A stretch of 64,000 nt of DNA, from positions 5,784-69,783 of the forward strand of contig JBAXPV010000020.1 in assembly GCA_037132075.1 (NCBI GenBank). The letters are read 5' to 3'. Positions 55,001-62,804 of the stretch are shown one piece after another (the first letter of the stretch is position 1; each line of letters opens with the position of its first letter). The notes under the pieces are model-generated. The model was given only the letters and a program-made list of their open reading frames with translations, searched no databases and had not been told where the DNA came from. Made by a program: the position numbers and the translations under genes. Source of the DNA: JBAXPV01 sp037132075. Its GTDB lineage: Bacteria > Bacteroidota > Bacteroidia > Bacteroidales > CAIXZF01.

Positions 55001-55925
55001 GGGCGACCACGACTGCTCCGACTGCTTCGGATCCTGATTTGTCGAGCCCGCCACGCCTCGTGGCAGGTCCAAAAGCAATCCGGGCCACGTCTTTCAGCCT
55101 AACAGGGATGTTGTTTCGGACAGCAACCACTGAGACTTCGAGATCTTCCAGGTTCTTTACATAACCCAATCCACGGATGATGTACTCCACATTATTCAGT
55201 TCCATAGTCTCAGCACCAATGTCGAGGTTGCTTTTTCGAACAGCATTCATTACATCCATCACTGAAACGCTGTAAGCTTTTAAGGCTTCAGGATTCAGGT
55301 CGATCTGGTACTCTTTGATAAATCCACCAACAGACGCAACTTCTGAAACGCCTTCAGCAGCAGTCAAGCCAAATTTGACATAAAAATCCTGGATTGTCCT
55401 AAGTTCTTGCGGATCCCAGCCTCCGTTAGGTTTACCCGTCTTTGGGTTACGACCTTCGAGTGTATACCAATAAATTTGTCCGAGCGCTGTTGCATCAGGC
55501 CCAAGTGTGGGCTGAACTCCTGTTGGCAACGTACCAGTAGGTAAGGAATTGAGTTTTTCAAGTATGCGGGACCGACTCCAGTAAAAATCAATCTTGTCTT
55601 TGAAAATTATGTAGATGAATGACATCCCAAACATTGAAGTGCTACGCACTGTCTGAACACCTGTTATTCCAAGTAATGCCGTTGTTAATGGATAGGTCAC
55701 CTGGTCTTGTATGTCTTTGGGTGACCGCCCCATCCATTCCGTGGCAACGATCTGCTGATTCTCGCCAATGTCAGGGATGGCATCAACTGCAATCGGATCT
55801 CGAGGCAGAAATCCTGAATTCCAGTTAAAGGGCATATATACGAAACCCAAACCCACAAAAACAATCAGGAAGATGAATGTAATCAGCCGGTTTTCAAGGA
55901 AATATTTTACAAGACGATTAAACAT
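52053..55925 (-). CDS. cusA: CusA/CzcA-type heavy-metal RND efflux pump
   Basis: 1290 residues. Starts MFNRLVKYFLENRLITFIFL; the RND porter and transmembrane domains have GENQQIVATEWMGRSPKDIQ, GITGVQTVRSTSMFGMSFIY, VARIAFGPATRRGG, GIAIAIGVMVDIGIVDVENI with the proton-relay acids of TM4, and IALFGIATNDGVIMGTY. Compared with the usual 1040-1050, an insert of about 200 residues with extra membrane segments lies between about 560 and 720 (including FWNAVLILAGILFIILW and TNYFNIAITILVATYY), a form seen in Bacteroidota. Periplasmic Met residues in SLLMPTSMPHSSIEKN fit a Cu/Ag type. It exports monovalent copper or silver with protons. Confidence 0.92.
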   Translation of the reverse strand: MFNRLVKYFLENRLITFIFLIVFVGLGFVYMPFNWNSGFLPRDPIAVDAIPDIGENQQIVATEWMGRSPKDIQDQVTYPLTTALLGITGVQTVRSTSMFGMSFIYIIFKDKIDFYWSRSRILEKLNSLPTGTLPTGVQPTLGPDATALGQIYWYTLEGRNPKTGKPNGGWDPQELRTIQDFYVKFGLTAAEGVSEVASVGGFIKEYQIDLNPEALKAYSVSVMDVMNAVRKSNLDIGAETMELNNVEYIIRGLGYVKNLEDLEVSVVAVRNNIPVRLKDVARIAFGPATRRGGLDKSGSEAVGAVVVARYGSNPMEVINNIKDKIKEIEAGLPQKKLPDGSISKVTIVPFYDRTGLIKETIGTLETALSHEILISIIVIIVLVLNLRASLIVAGLLPIGVLMTFILMHFFGIEANIVALSGIAIAIGVMVDIGIVDVENILRHLELPENKGIRGKKLLDVIYLATTEVRAAVVTSIATTIVSFLPVFAMQAAEGKLFHPLAFTKTFALLSAFILGIVVLPTLTHIFFSIHIDTKKIRRFWNAVLILAGILFIILWQTWPALALIAVGINNILEYRWAETRKEYTNYFNIAITILVATYYLSTEWLPLGAHNSTLINFIFVAGIITIILAALMSMVKYYENIIRWALENKVKFLMIPLITLIFGLLIWLGFENVFGFIGNGAEKTGWKSIRQHSFWQSSAKAFPGTGKEFMPSLNEGSFLLMPTSMPHSSIEKNLDYIETLDQRLTAIPEVEVAVGKWGRINSALDPAPVQMFENTINYRPEYILDENGQRMRFKVDHEGNYFLKSGTKYNFVKEGFRIIPYDSLLPDNHGEYFRQWRPQIKKPDDIWNEIVKVTDIPGLTSAPKLQPIETRLVMLSTGMRAPMGLKVYGPDLNAIEKSGLIFEQALKDVPSIKTSSVFYDRSVGAPYLEIKLNRVAMARYGMTVSDVQEVLQVAVGGMSLSSSVEGRERFPLRVRYARELRDNPEDLKHILIPAMNGVQIPLSEIADIDYARGAQMIRSENTFLVGYVIFDKLEGKAEVDVVNEADKIIKEKLSSGALNLAPGVSYKFAGNYEQQIRATKRLAIVIPISLILILLLLFFQFRTVIASFIHFSGVFVAFAGGFIMLWLYGQAWFLDFSVAGINLRDLFQMHPINLSVAVWVGFIALFGIATNDGVIMGTYIHQVFEEKQPATVHDVREAVISAGMRRVRPAMMTTAVAVIALLPILSSTGKGSDIMVPMAIPTFGGMVIQVMTVFVVPLLQAIWREAAVKKQNKLAINALNNDTSDENSGI

Positions 55926-55993
55926 AACTGATTATTTTTGTGTTTTTTAAAGATAGGCAAACCAATTGTTACATAATGTGCCTGGGTTAATGT

Positions 55994-56338
55994 TTATTTG
56001 CTTTTAGGTGTTGAAGTCATTAAAGTCTCCAGATCCATTTTGCATTTAGGGCAAGTTCCTGCTTTTGTATAAACTTTATTTCCTTCACATTTCATAGGAC
56101 ATTGATAGGTCGTTTTTGAAGCTGCCGTAGCACTTTGTTTTTTAATAAGCTCCATTCCACATTTTGAACAATTGCCTGGCTTGTTGCTTAAGATTTCGGG
56201 ATGCATAGTACAGCTGTATTTAACCACGGTGTCGGTTTTTGTTATAACAGTTTTTTGTGGACTTGATGGCTTTGCGTTTTGAGCCATGGTAAAGGTGACG
56301 CTCACTAAGATAAGGGCAAGAATTAAATGTATTTTCAT
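55994..56338 (-). CDS. Periplasmic heavy-metal-binding protein, two HMBD units
   Basis: 114 residues with signal MKIHLILALILVSVTFTMA. Two heavy-metal-binding domain units: YSCTMHPEILSNKPGNCSKC with GMELI after it, and YQCPMKCEGNKVYTKAGTCP with KCKMDLETL. Each has C-x-M-H/K and C-x2-C patterns like the N-terminus of the adjacent CusB. Probably a periplasmic copper/silver binder that feeds the CusABC-like pump, 68 nt downstream. Confidence 0.85.
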   Translation of the reverse strand: MKIHLILALILVSVTFTMAQNAKPSSPQKTVITKTDTVVKYSCTMHPEILSNKPGNCSKCGMELIKKQSATAASKTTYQCPMKCEGNKVYTKAGTCPKCKMDLETLMTSTPKSK

Positions 56339-56387
56339 AAAGAATAAGTGTTGGGATGTTAAAATTATTTGGGTTGAATTGAGAAAA

Positions 56388-57278
56388 TTATTGAAGTATA
56401 ATTTCCCTGGTTTCGTTGATGTATTCAGTTTTTATGTTAATGAAATAGACTCCTTTTGCAAAACTGCTAACATCAATGTTCTGTGTTATAATGCCATGAG
56501 ACATGCCAAGATTCTTAGCATAAACAAGTTCTCCCTTCATATTCGTTAACAACAGGCTAAGATGACTTGGGGCCGATAATTCAAGGCTGACAGTTAAATT
56601 CTGATTTGTAGGGTTAGGGTAAATCGAAAGCTTATTAATTGAAGAAGTCATATTCTCAATTCCTGCTACTGTTCCAGACAATGTCAGGTTATCTACCCAC
56701 AAATAATCTCCTTCCGCAGGGGTCAGCCCACTGGCTTTAAGAACGATAATACAGCTGTCGGGAAAATCACCCGTGAGGTAATTATAATTAATTGTAAAGT
56801 TCGCCCAACTCATCACCATGCCAGAGAGCGTGAGGTTGGCAGTTGCAACAGTTTCCCTTGAATTTGTCAGAGGATTCCATTTTGTTAGAGTTGAATGGAT
56901 GGATCCGGCGCTTGTGCCCGAAAGCATATACTGCCACTTGCCGGTTAACTTAGAGGGCCTCTGGTTATATGCAAACCCGGAAACCGGTTGAAGCGTCATA
57001 GAATCAAGAATTCCGCTGACAGCGATCCCATTCACCACACCGCCGCCAACAGTATGTGAAGTTAGCTTCAGGTATGAATTCCCTGGAACACCGGGTGTTC
57101 CTTGTGTTGCAGTGAAAATGCCTGAAGCAGCGGTCTTATTATTCATAGTACCCCATTTATCAGGATTTAGGTATGTCCCAAAATTAACCCAGTTCTCAAA
57201 ACTGAAATTCGGAACCTGAGATTTGCAAATCACTACAGTGCAAAGCAAGGCAATCGACATGATCGTTTTTTTTGTCAT
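56388..57278 (-). CDS. T9SS-secreted protein with carbohydrate-binding-like domain
   Basis: 296 residues from ATG 57278 (MTKKTIMSIALLCTVVICKS). It begins mature with VPNFSFENWVNFGTYLNPDK, a pattern common in PCMD-type proteins of Bacteroidota. The middle is a jelly-roll-like beta region (YLWVDNLTLSGTVAG). The C-terminus (LSIYPNPTNQNLTVSLELS, GVYFINIKTEYINETREIIL) is a T9SS sorting domain. It starts 2 nt after the CuA-cytochrome gene stop, so it belongs to the operon, although its role among redox proteins is unclear. Confidence 0.78.
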   Translation of the reverse strand: MTKKTIMSIALLCTVVICKSQVPNFSFENWVNFGTYLNPDKWGTMNNKTAASGIFTATQGTPGVPGNSYLKLTSHTVGGGVVNGIAVSGILDSMTLQPVSGFAYNQRPSKLTGKWQYMLSGTSAGSIHSTLTKWNPLTNSRETVATANLTLSGMVMSWANFTINYNYLTGDFPDSCIIVLKASGLTPAEGDYLWVDNLTLSGTVAGIENMTSSINKLSIYPNPTNQNLTVSLELSAPSHLSLLLTNMKGELVYAKNLGMSHGIITQNIDVSSFAKGVYFINIKTEYINETREIILQ

Positions 57279-57280
57279 AA

Positions 57281-58246
57281 TTATTCCCATTTATTTTGGT
57301 TGATTAAGTAAGCAAGAATTGCATTTATTTCTTCTTTAGAAAGGTAATATTCACATGATGGCATACAGAGTGGTGGAACAGGACCTAAAGGATCTGCTTT
57401 CTGAACAACATTGGCGCCATTTAATATTTTTTGATTAATGGAGTTGAATTGAGCCAGGAATCTGCTGTAAGTCCTGAAGGGCGGATTCTCGCTCAGCTTC
57501 TCGAAATCAGTATTTGTCTTTAATAATTTAATGATGCTGTCTGCAGTTTCTTTATCAGGGATCTTTAATTTGTCTGCTAAAGAAGCAAGCTCAGGGATAG
57601 TATATTTTGCATAATTCGTGTTTTTTACACCCCCTTTCCCACCGGCACCATGACATAAGATGCAGTTTTTTGTTTCAAACAAAACCTTGCCTCGTGTTAT
57701 AAAATCACTTGGAAGTTGATTCTCCAACAGTGGAGCGGCACAAAATTGCAAAGTGGTGTCAATTCCTTTTTCAATTTTAGCAAGCTCAATTTCTGTTAGT
57801 TCCTGGCCTTTATCTAAGATGATAAATTTCCCTTGCATATAAAAATGACAATGGCCGCAAATGGAAGTACAGAAATAGGTAAAAATCCCGCTAGTGTCTG
57901 CCTGGAAAGGGACATCATATAAATGTCCTGCATCTACAAAGACAGGCCCTAACTTAAGTTCAGGGATATAAAAAGAATGTGTCACATCAACCGTGGTAAA
58001 TCGCAATATTACCTTCTCTCCCTTATGAACTACGATGGTTGCTTTTTTAAATTCACTATTCCAGATATTCAAACCATCAACCTTTTCCGCCGTCCAGATT
58101 CCCTGAGTTGAGATGGCTGTAAGGTTTATTATCCGTGTTGATCCATGATTCCGAAAGGGGGAATAGTAATTGATTACCAGTGGTGTCCCGATAAGAACCA
58201 GCAGCAGGGCAAGGCCGCCTAATATTTCTTTGGTATTTGCTTTCAT
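57281..58246 (-). CDS. CuA-type cupredoxin fused to cytochrome c
   Basis: 321 residues. An N-terminal transmembrane anchor (ILGGLALLLVLIGTPLVINY) precedes a COX2-like cupredoxin domain with H90 (VDVTHSFYIP) and the CuA motif CTSICGHCHFYM, giving C126, C130, H134, M137. A class I cytochrome c domain follows, C195-x2-C198-H199 (NCILCHGAGG), with a probable axial Met in PPLCMPSC near 298. This is the electron-entry half of cytochrome oxidase or NosZ chains, but no catalytic subunit is encoded nearby. It is 12 nt after the iron-sulfur protein gene. Confidence 0.88.
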   Translation of the reverse strand: MKANTKEILGGLALLLVLIGTPLVINYYSPFRNHGSTRIINLTAISTQGIWTAEKVDGLNIWNSEFKKATIVVHKGEKVILRFTTVDVTHSFYIPELKLGPVFVDAGHLYDVPFQADTSGIFTYFCTSICGHCHFYMQGKFIILDKGQELTEIELAKIEKGIDTTLQFCAAPLLENQLPSDFITRGKVLFETKNCILCHGAGGKGGVKNTNYAKYTIPELASLADKLKIPDKETADSIIKLLKTNTDFEKLSENPPFRTYSRFLAQFNSINQKILNGANVVQKADPLGPVPPLCMPSCEYYLSKEEINAILAYLINQNKWE

Positions 58247-58258
58247 GGCACCCTGTTT

Positions 58259-59710
58259 TTAACCGATATAAAGCATAATAAAAGCAAGGGCGATTATCGT
58301 CGAAAATACTGCGACCGGGAGTAATGCCCTGAAGGCTGCCGTGGCAGAATTATACAAATGCTGCCCAACAAAGAATCCCTTATAAATGGCATAACCCAGC
58401 CCGATAAGTAACAAAGCAATCTGGATAAAACCGATATATTCAGGAATTACCGGATGCCAAAGAAAGTCGCGGGTCCCAAATAAATTCCATCCCCAACCTA
58501 AAGGATCTGAGATCACAGAAACTATATAGGAGCCATTTACCAGCAGCAAAGGCACACTGAAAGCGATCCAGGCTAGTAAGCCCAATGGGATCAAGATGTA
58601 GGAATAGGCCTTAAAGGCTTCCTTGTAAGAAACCGTGGTCGTATGAGAAAGCTTGTTTGACAAACTCGTGAACAGGAAAAATAGAGCCGGCACCACCAAA
58701 AGTGAAAACAACCATAAGATTACGACATAACTAAAGAAACCAATCCAGTTGTGACTTTGAGTCGGGTTCACCCAGTCTTTTAGAACACCGCTACTTCCAA
58801 GGTATATCAGGGAATATGCATGACTCGTCCCTACATCAATAAAGCCTTTCCAGGCTTCGTCGTATCCTTTTAAAGTGGTTTCTGTTGCAAAAGGCCTGAG
58901 ATTCAGTGCAATGTTATCGTTGGGGCAGGATTTGACACATTCCATGCATAAGCCACAATTGTTGTTGCGGTCCAGGTTTCCCATGTATTCGAACCACGGA
59001 CAACCCCAGCCATTTTCATTGCCACGGAGGCAACCTTTGTCGGTACAGTTCTTACAAACATCTTTGTCGTTGGACCTGAGCTCAAGCATGGCCGTTTTTG
59101 AATAGAGTCCGATAAAACCGCTCACCGGGCACACATGACTGCAAAAGGCCCGCTGTCTGAATACAATGGCAAGAACTGTTGCTAAAACAAGCATCGCGCC
59201 GACAACGAAAGAGCTGACAAAAGGACGTGTTACCAGTATGGCGCTGAAAGTGCATAAAATCAGGAAGTTAATGTTTGGAAGCCAGATGTTTTTTAAACGT
59301 TTTGGCCAAGTTAAGTTGAACCCGAACATTTTGTTTCGTAGATAATTTGTTTTCCCGGGTCTCACTTTGAAAAAGGACATACGTTGGAATAAATCCCCAA
59401 ACCAGGGTAGGGGACACATCGCACACCATGACCTTCCGAGGAGAGGAACCAAAATTGCAATCAGCAGAAACCACCATAAGATCCAAAGCACTACGATCGC
59501 AATATTCCTGTTGCCCATTGGAGTCCCGATCAATCCTGAGATAATAATGATATAGAAGATAAACAAGCTCGGAAGGATCAGGATAAACTGAAATCCTTTC
59601 AATTTTGCAAACTTCTTCAGGAGCGGGAATTTTTTAAACAGGTTAATCCTGAATCCTTTGGATTCTGTTAAAAGATCCGCATATTGCTTGTTATCAGTGT
59701 TTTCGGCCAT
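58259..59710 (-). CDS. NapH/NosR-like membrane iron-sulfur protein
   Basis: 483 residues with about five or six transmembrane segments. Between them lie CAMCPLPWFGDLFQ and CSHVCPVSGFIGLYS, the paired CxxxCP loops of NapH/NosR/RdxA-type proteins. A soluble domain follows with CKNCTDKGC, GCPWFE and CGLCMECVKSCP, the last being a typical [4Fe-4S] ferredoxin motif. Such proteins draw electrons from menaquinol and pass them to the periplasm. Next gene upstream is a CuA-type cupredoxin (6 nt), and the next downstream is the CuA-cytochrome c fusion (12 nt). Confidence 0.88.
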   Translation of the reverse strand: MAENTDNKQYADLLTESKGFRINLFKKFPLLKKFAKLKGFQFILILPSLFIFYIIIISGLIGTPMGNRNIAIVVLWILWWFLLIAILVPLLGRSWCAMCPLPWFGDLFQRMSFFKVRPGKTNYLRNKMFGFNLTWPKRLKNIWLPNINFLILCTFSAILVTRPFVSSFVVGAMLVLATVLAIVFRQRAFCSHVCPVSGFIGLYSKTAMLELRSNDKDVCKNCTDKGCLRGNENGWGCPWFEYMGNLDRNNNCGLCMECVKSCPNDNIALNLRPFATETTLKGYDEAWKGFIDVGTSHAYSLIYLGSSGVLKDWVNPTQSHNWIGFFSYVVILWLFSLLVVPALFFLFTSLSNKLSHTTTVSYKEAFKAYSYILIPLGLLAWIAFSVPLLLVNGSYIVSVISDPLGWGWNLFGTRDFLWHPVIPEYIGFIQIALLLIGLGYAIYKGFFVGQHLYNSATAAFRALLPVAVFSTIIALAFIMLYIG

Positions 59711-59716
59711 GTTGAA

Positions 59717-60226
59717 TTAAAGTTTGTTTTTAATTCGCAGATAAAACATCGAAACCATACCAAGCAGAAAACCAATAAACCCACCCCAGCTTGCATGATA
59801 AGGCATGTTGGGTTCTACAATCATTTCACCTTGCATAAAAGGATGCATACAACCACAAGTGTGGGAACAGCGGTATTTGAACTTTCCGAAACCTTTGGCA
59901 ATGATCGTAAAGTTTGAGGTGTCTTTCCAGTTATGGCCTTTTGAGGGGTTTCTGAATTTAAACGTCTTCTGATTGGGATGGATTTCGCAATCAACATCAT
60001 ATCCTTCAAGGTAAAAGCCATGAACGACATCCATCGATACCATTTTAAAATTCAGGGTATCGCCGCGATTGACCACAATTTTGGGCGGGTCATAGGAATA
60101 TTGTCTGGCTTTAATGATATAATTGTGTCGAACAGGTTTTACAGAGGACCAACCCAGTCCAATGCCAACTGCACAGCCCAATACTGTAAACATTGCTACA
60201 AAAAGGAATATTCTAATGTTTTTCAT
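59717..60226 (-). CDS. CuA-type cupredoxin (COX2-like), membrane anchored
   Basis: 169 residues. An N-terminal membrane segment (MKNIRIFLFVAMFTVLGCAV) and another at the C-terminus (SWGGFIGFLLGMVSMFYL) flank a cupredoxin domain. Ligands fit CuA: H69 (VVHGFY), then CSHTCGCMHPFM giving C120, C124, H128, M131. Like the CuA-cytochrome fusion two genes down, it lacks a catalytic oxidase partner. A role as a dinuclear copper electron carrier next to the iron-sulfur protein is the simplest reading. Confidence 0.88.
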   Translation of the reverse strand: MKNIRIFLFVAMFTVLGCAVGIGLGWSSVKPVRHNYIIKARQYSYDPPKIVVNRGDTLNFKMVSMDVVHGFYLEGYDVDCEIHPNQKTFKFRNPSKGHNWKDTSNFTIIAKGFGKFKYRCSHTCGCMHPFMQGEMIVEPNMPYHASWGGFIGFLLGMVSMFYLRIKNKL

Positions 60227-60260
60227 CTAGGGTGATTAGGTCCCGTTTACGATTTTGCAT

Positions 60261-60857
60261 TTATTTCGCTAAGCTAAAATTGACCATTACGCTTCCTGAA
60301 GCTGGAACAGTGATGCTTTGACCAGCTGCATTTAGCTTCTCATTCCAAACACTTAGGGTGTATTTTCCGGGTGGTACATTTGGGATTTTAAAGTTGCCTT
60401 CCTTGTCGGTGACCGCATAATAGGGGTTTTGCATCACCACTACGTAAGCTTCCATTTCGGGGTGAACATTACATAAAACAACGGATTGACAGCCCACTTT
60501 GTCGTATTTATGGGTTTTAATGACACCCTTTGGGTATTGTCCGAGGTCAAACTTGGCACAGGCGTCCGGACAAAACACGTTGTGCAGGACATCGTCGCTG
60601 TTCATGAAGTCTACAGTAGTCCCAACCAAAACAGGAAGAACCCTGGGTATAAAAGTCAGGTTCTTCTGATCCATATGAGGATTCTTGGACGGAGGGGCAA
60701 ATGCGCCTGATGCTTTCTCGATATAGACAATCGTATTCGCCCGGTATTTTGCTTTTGCAGGATCAGTAGTAACTTGTCCTGTAATCTGTGAATATACACT
60801 GACCCAAGAGAGCGTCAGCACTGATGCCAAGATGGCAATTTTAAAAAATCTTTTCAT
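60261..60857 (-). CDS. Blue-copper (plastocyanin-like) protein with carboxypeptidase-regulatory-like tail
   Basis: 198 residues from ATG 60857 (MKRFFKIAILASVLTLSWVS signal). An upstream in-frame start at 60899 runs into the previous gene end and is rejected. The type-1 copper ligands are H92 (VLHNVF), C129, H132 and M135 (VLCNVHPEME), the standard His-Cys-His-Met set. After it comes a beta-sandwich tail (DKEGNFKIPNVPPGKYTLSV) like carboxypeptidase regulatory domains. Periplasmic electron carrier; 34 nt before the COX2-like gene. Confidence 0.85.
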   Translation of the reverse strand: MKRFFKIAILASVLTLSWVSVYSQITGQVTTDPAKAKYRANTIVYIEKASGAFAPPSKNPHMDQKNLTFIPRVLPVLVGTTVDFMNSDDVLHNVFCPDACAKFDLGQYPKGVIKTHKYDKVGCQSVVLCNVHPEMEAYVVVMQNPYYAVTDKEGNFKIPNVPPGKYTLSVWNEKLNAAGQSITVPASGSVMVNFSLAK

Positions 60858-60885
60858 TTTTGGATTCCCAATTTGAAATATAGAG

Positions 60886-61263
60886 TTATTGGACAACACA
60901 AGGAAAGTGCATGTCGCCGCTTGAACCCATCATCATATAATTAAAATGCATCTCGTAAGTACCAGCTGCATTGAACTTGCGGGTTCCATTGTAGATTCCT
61001 GTACCCATGTGGGTTATGGTCATCGTGTCAGAAGAGGCTCCCATGACAACATCGCAGGAATATGTGTCTACATTACTCATCATCCCGCTTTCCGTGACAT
61101 TAAATGTAAAAGTCACAATGGAGTCAACTTTAGCCGGATTGGGTGTATAGGTCATTTGAATATCCATGTTCATAGGGTTGGCTGATTTCTTTTTGTCGCA
61201 TGAAGACATTGCGAATCCAATACTTGCGATGAGAATGACGATGGCAAAAATTTGTTTTTTCAT
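60886..61263 (-). CDS. YtkA/FixH-like lipoprotein
   Basis: 125 residues with lipobox Cys22 (MSSCDKKK). The mature protein is a small beta sandwich with a Met-rich character (NPMNMDIQMTYTPNPAKVDS, MSNVDTYSCDVVMGASSDTM, TYEMHFNYMMMGSSGDMHFP). This resembles YtkA-like/FixH-type domains found beside copper proteins. Met-rich patches could bind Cu(I), which is inference. Located between the outer-membrane cytochrome and the blue-copper gene. Confidence 0.7.
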   Translation of the reverse strand: MKKQIFAIVILIASIGFAMSSCDKKKSANPMNMDIQMTYTPNPAKVDSIVTFTFNVTESGMMSNVDTYSCDVVMGASSDTMTITHMGTGIYNGTRKFNAAGTYEMHFNYMMMGSSGDMHFPCVVQ

Positions 61264-61313
61264 ATTTTGTTTTTTTTGAATTTATTAATACAACTTTGAC
61301 TTTGTTTTTTTTA

Positions 61314-62591
61314 CTACAATGCAACTTCAAACCCGAGGTAGAGGTTGTTAAATTTGATATCTTCCGGATTTAAAACTGTTTCAATTTTGAATTTCATATT
61401 AGCTACTACCAGGGCGCTGATGTGCGGGATGACCTGGCTCACGCTCTCGAGTGTTCCCGGGTTTGCACGCTCGTATCGCAGCAAACCCGTTAGCCAAGGG
61501 TACATAGCATAATCTACCTCTGCATAATAAAGGTCGTATTTCTGATTTGCCGCAGTGCCGTTGATCCCGTTGATATAACCACCAATTATGTTAAATTTGT
61601 TGAGGTAGATGTTAATGTCGGAGCCGACCCTGTAAAAGTCAAAGTCAATCCCATCTTTAGTCCCAACACCTTTATATCCGAAAACGCCAATGGCAACGGA
61701 TTTCTCAACGACACTGGCTTCCGGATTTTCTGAGTTAATTTTGCTTGAACCATCATAGCCCATTCCTCCGAACTTATAAGCAAGCCTGCCATAGAAGTCT
61801 TTGCTGGCATTCACATCTTCAAAAGCACCATTTCCATTGACCATACTCAAGACATAGCGAAACCGGCTTTTCAGGATTCCACTGGCTTCAAGACCCAATT
61901 GAAAATTCTCGATTCCGAATGTTGTCGCACCATGAACATGGCCAGCAACAAATTTTCGTCCCATGCTTGGGTCGTAGGTGTTCATTGCATAAGCCGAATT
62001 TGTCAAACCCCTGTGATGTGTGGCAAAAGGTACCATTTCAGGGATAAACTGCCCAACCTGGATGTAAAGTGCATGCTGGGGAATCCATTTGGTCAGGAGG
62101 TTGTCGAACTTGATATAAAAACGGTCGAGGCTGCCGGCTTCCCCGTTTTCAAATAAATGAGCCCCAACGAAAACAGTGATGTCTTCTCCCAGCGTCCCGG
62201 CAGCTAGCAATTGAACTGCAGGCATCACGAACTCAGATGTGGTGGCACTGTCGACGGTCGTTACCTGGAAAGCAGACCTGGCACGTAAAGCGAATGGAGC
62301 TGTTCCGGGCATGGAGCTTGGCCACACACTGTTGGGCCACACTTTTTTATTAGACTCAGAACCCATTGAAACAGGTTCCTCTTTTACTTTGTCTTCATCA
62401 TCTTTAGGATATTGATAGCCATTTATCCGGAAGGCTTCTCCAAAAGGTGTCATCTTGGGGTAAATGGCATGACAAGTGACACAGCTTGTCTTGTATTTCC
62501 TGGAAAATGCCGGGATTGCCTTGATAGAAATGGTGGATAGACCAATCGTCAAAACTGTAATTAATAAAATGAATAGTAATTTGAATTTCAT
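61314..62591 (-). CDS. Outer-membrane beta-barrel with N-terminal haem c motif
   Basis: 425 residues. Signal MKFKLLFILLITVLTIGLST, then a single haem-binding motif C37-x2-C40-H41 in KTSCVTCHAIYPKMTPFGEA and FRINGYQYP. The rest is a beta barrel with strands rich in alternating aromatic residues (ALYIQVGQFIPEMVPFATHH, FYGRLAYKFGGMGYDG, DLYYAEVDYAMYPWLTGLLR) ending in FNNLYLGFEVAL, an outer-membrane-type terminus. A monohaem porin-like cytochrome family of this type occurs in many bacteria that respire with extracellular or periplasmic acceptors. Its His-ligated haem could be on the periplasmic side. First gene of the operon. Confidence 0.82.
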   Translation of the reverse strand: MKFKLLFILLITVLTIGLSTISIKAIPAFSRKYKTSCVTCHAIYPKMTPFGEAFRINGYQYPKDDEDKVKEEPVSMGSESNKKVWPNSVWPSSMPGTAPFALRARSAFQVTTVDSATTSEFVMPAVQLLAAGTLGEDITVFVGAHLFENGEAGSLDRFYIKFDNLLTKWIPQHALYIQVGQFIPEMVPFATHHRGLTNSAYAMNTYDPSMGRKFVAGHVHGATTFGIENFQLGLEASGILKSRFRYVLSMVNGNGAFEDVNASKDFYGRLAYKFGGMGYDGSSKINSENPEASVVEKSVAIGVFGYKGVGTKDGIDFDFYRVGSDINIYLNKFNIIGGYINGINGTAANQKYDLYYAEVDYAMYPWLTGLLRYERANPGTLESVSQVIPHISALVVANMKFKIETVLNPEDIKFNNLYLGFEVAL

Positions 62592-62684
62592 CAGGCATCG
62601 TTTTATTGCTGTGGATAAAAAAGTATTCGCTTTATTTCTCAGTCCATTATTTGAGAGCTTTCCGTGACTGTATTCTATCGATTT

Positions 62685-62713
62685 TCATAACATGCATTAC
62701 TAGCATGAAATGA
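62685..62713. promoter_or_regulatory. Imperfect inverted repeat upstream of the copper/redox operon
   Basis: TCATAACATGC (62685-62695) and GCATGAAATGA (62703-62713) form 11-bp arms with nine matches around a 7-nt spacer. It sits about 94 nt before the start of the operon's first gene and may be an operator. The rest of the 213-nt space shows no other clear signal. Confidence 0.4.
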
Positions 62714-62804
62714 TTTTTTGAGTAAAATAGTATTAGAAAGCTTGTGAACTGGATATGCCAATTCAAGATCCGAGCTGGATCTATAGAAGAATCAGCGAAT
62801 TAAT

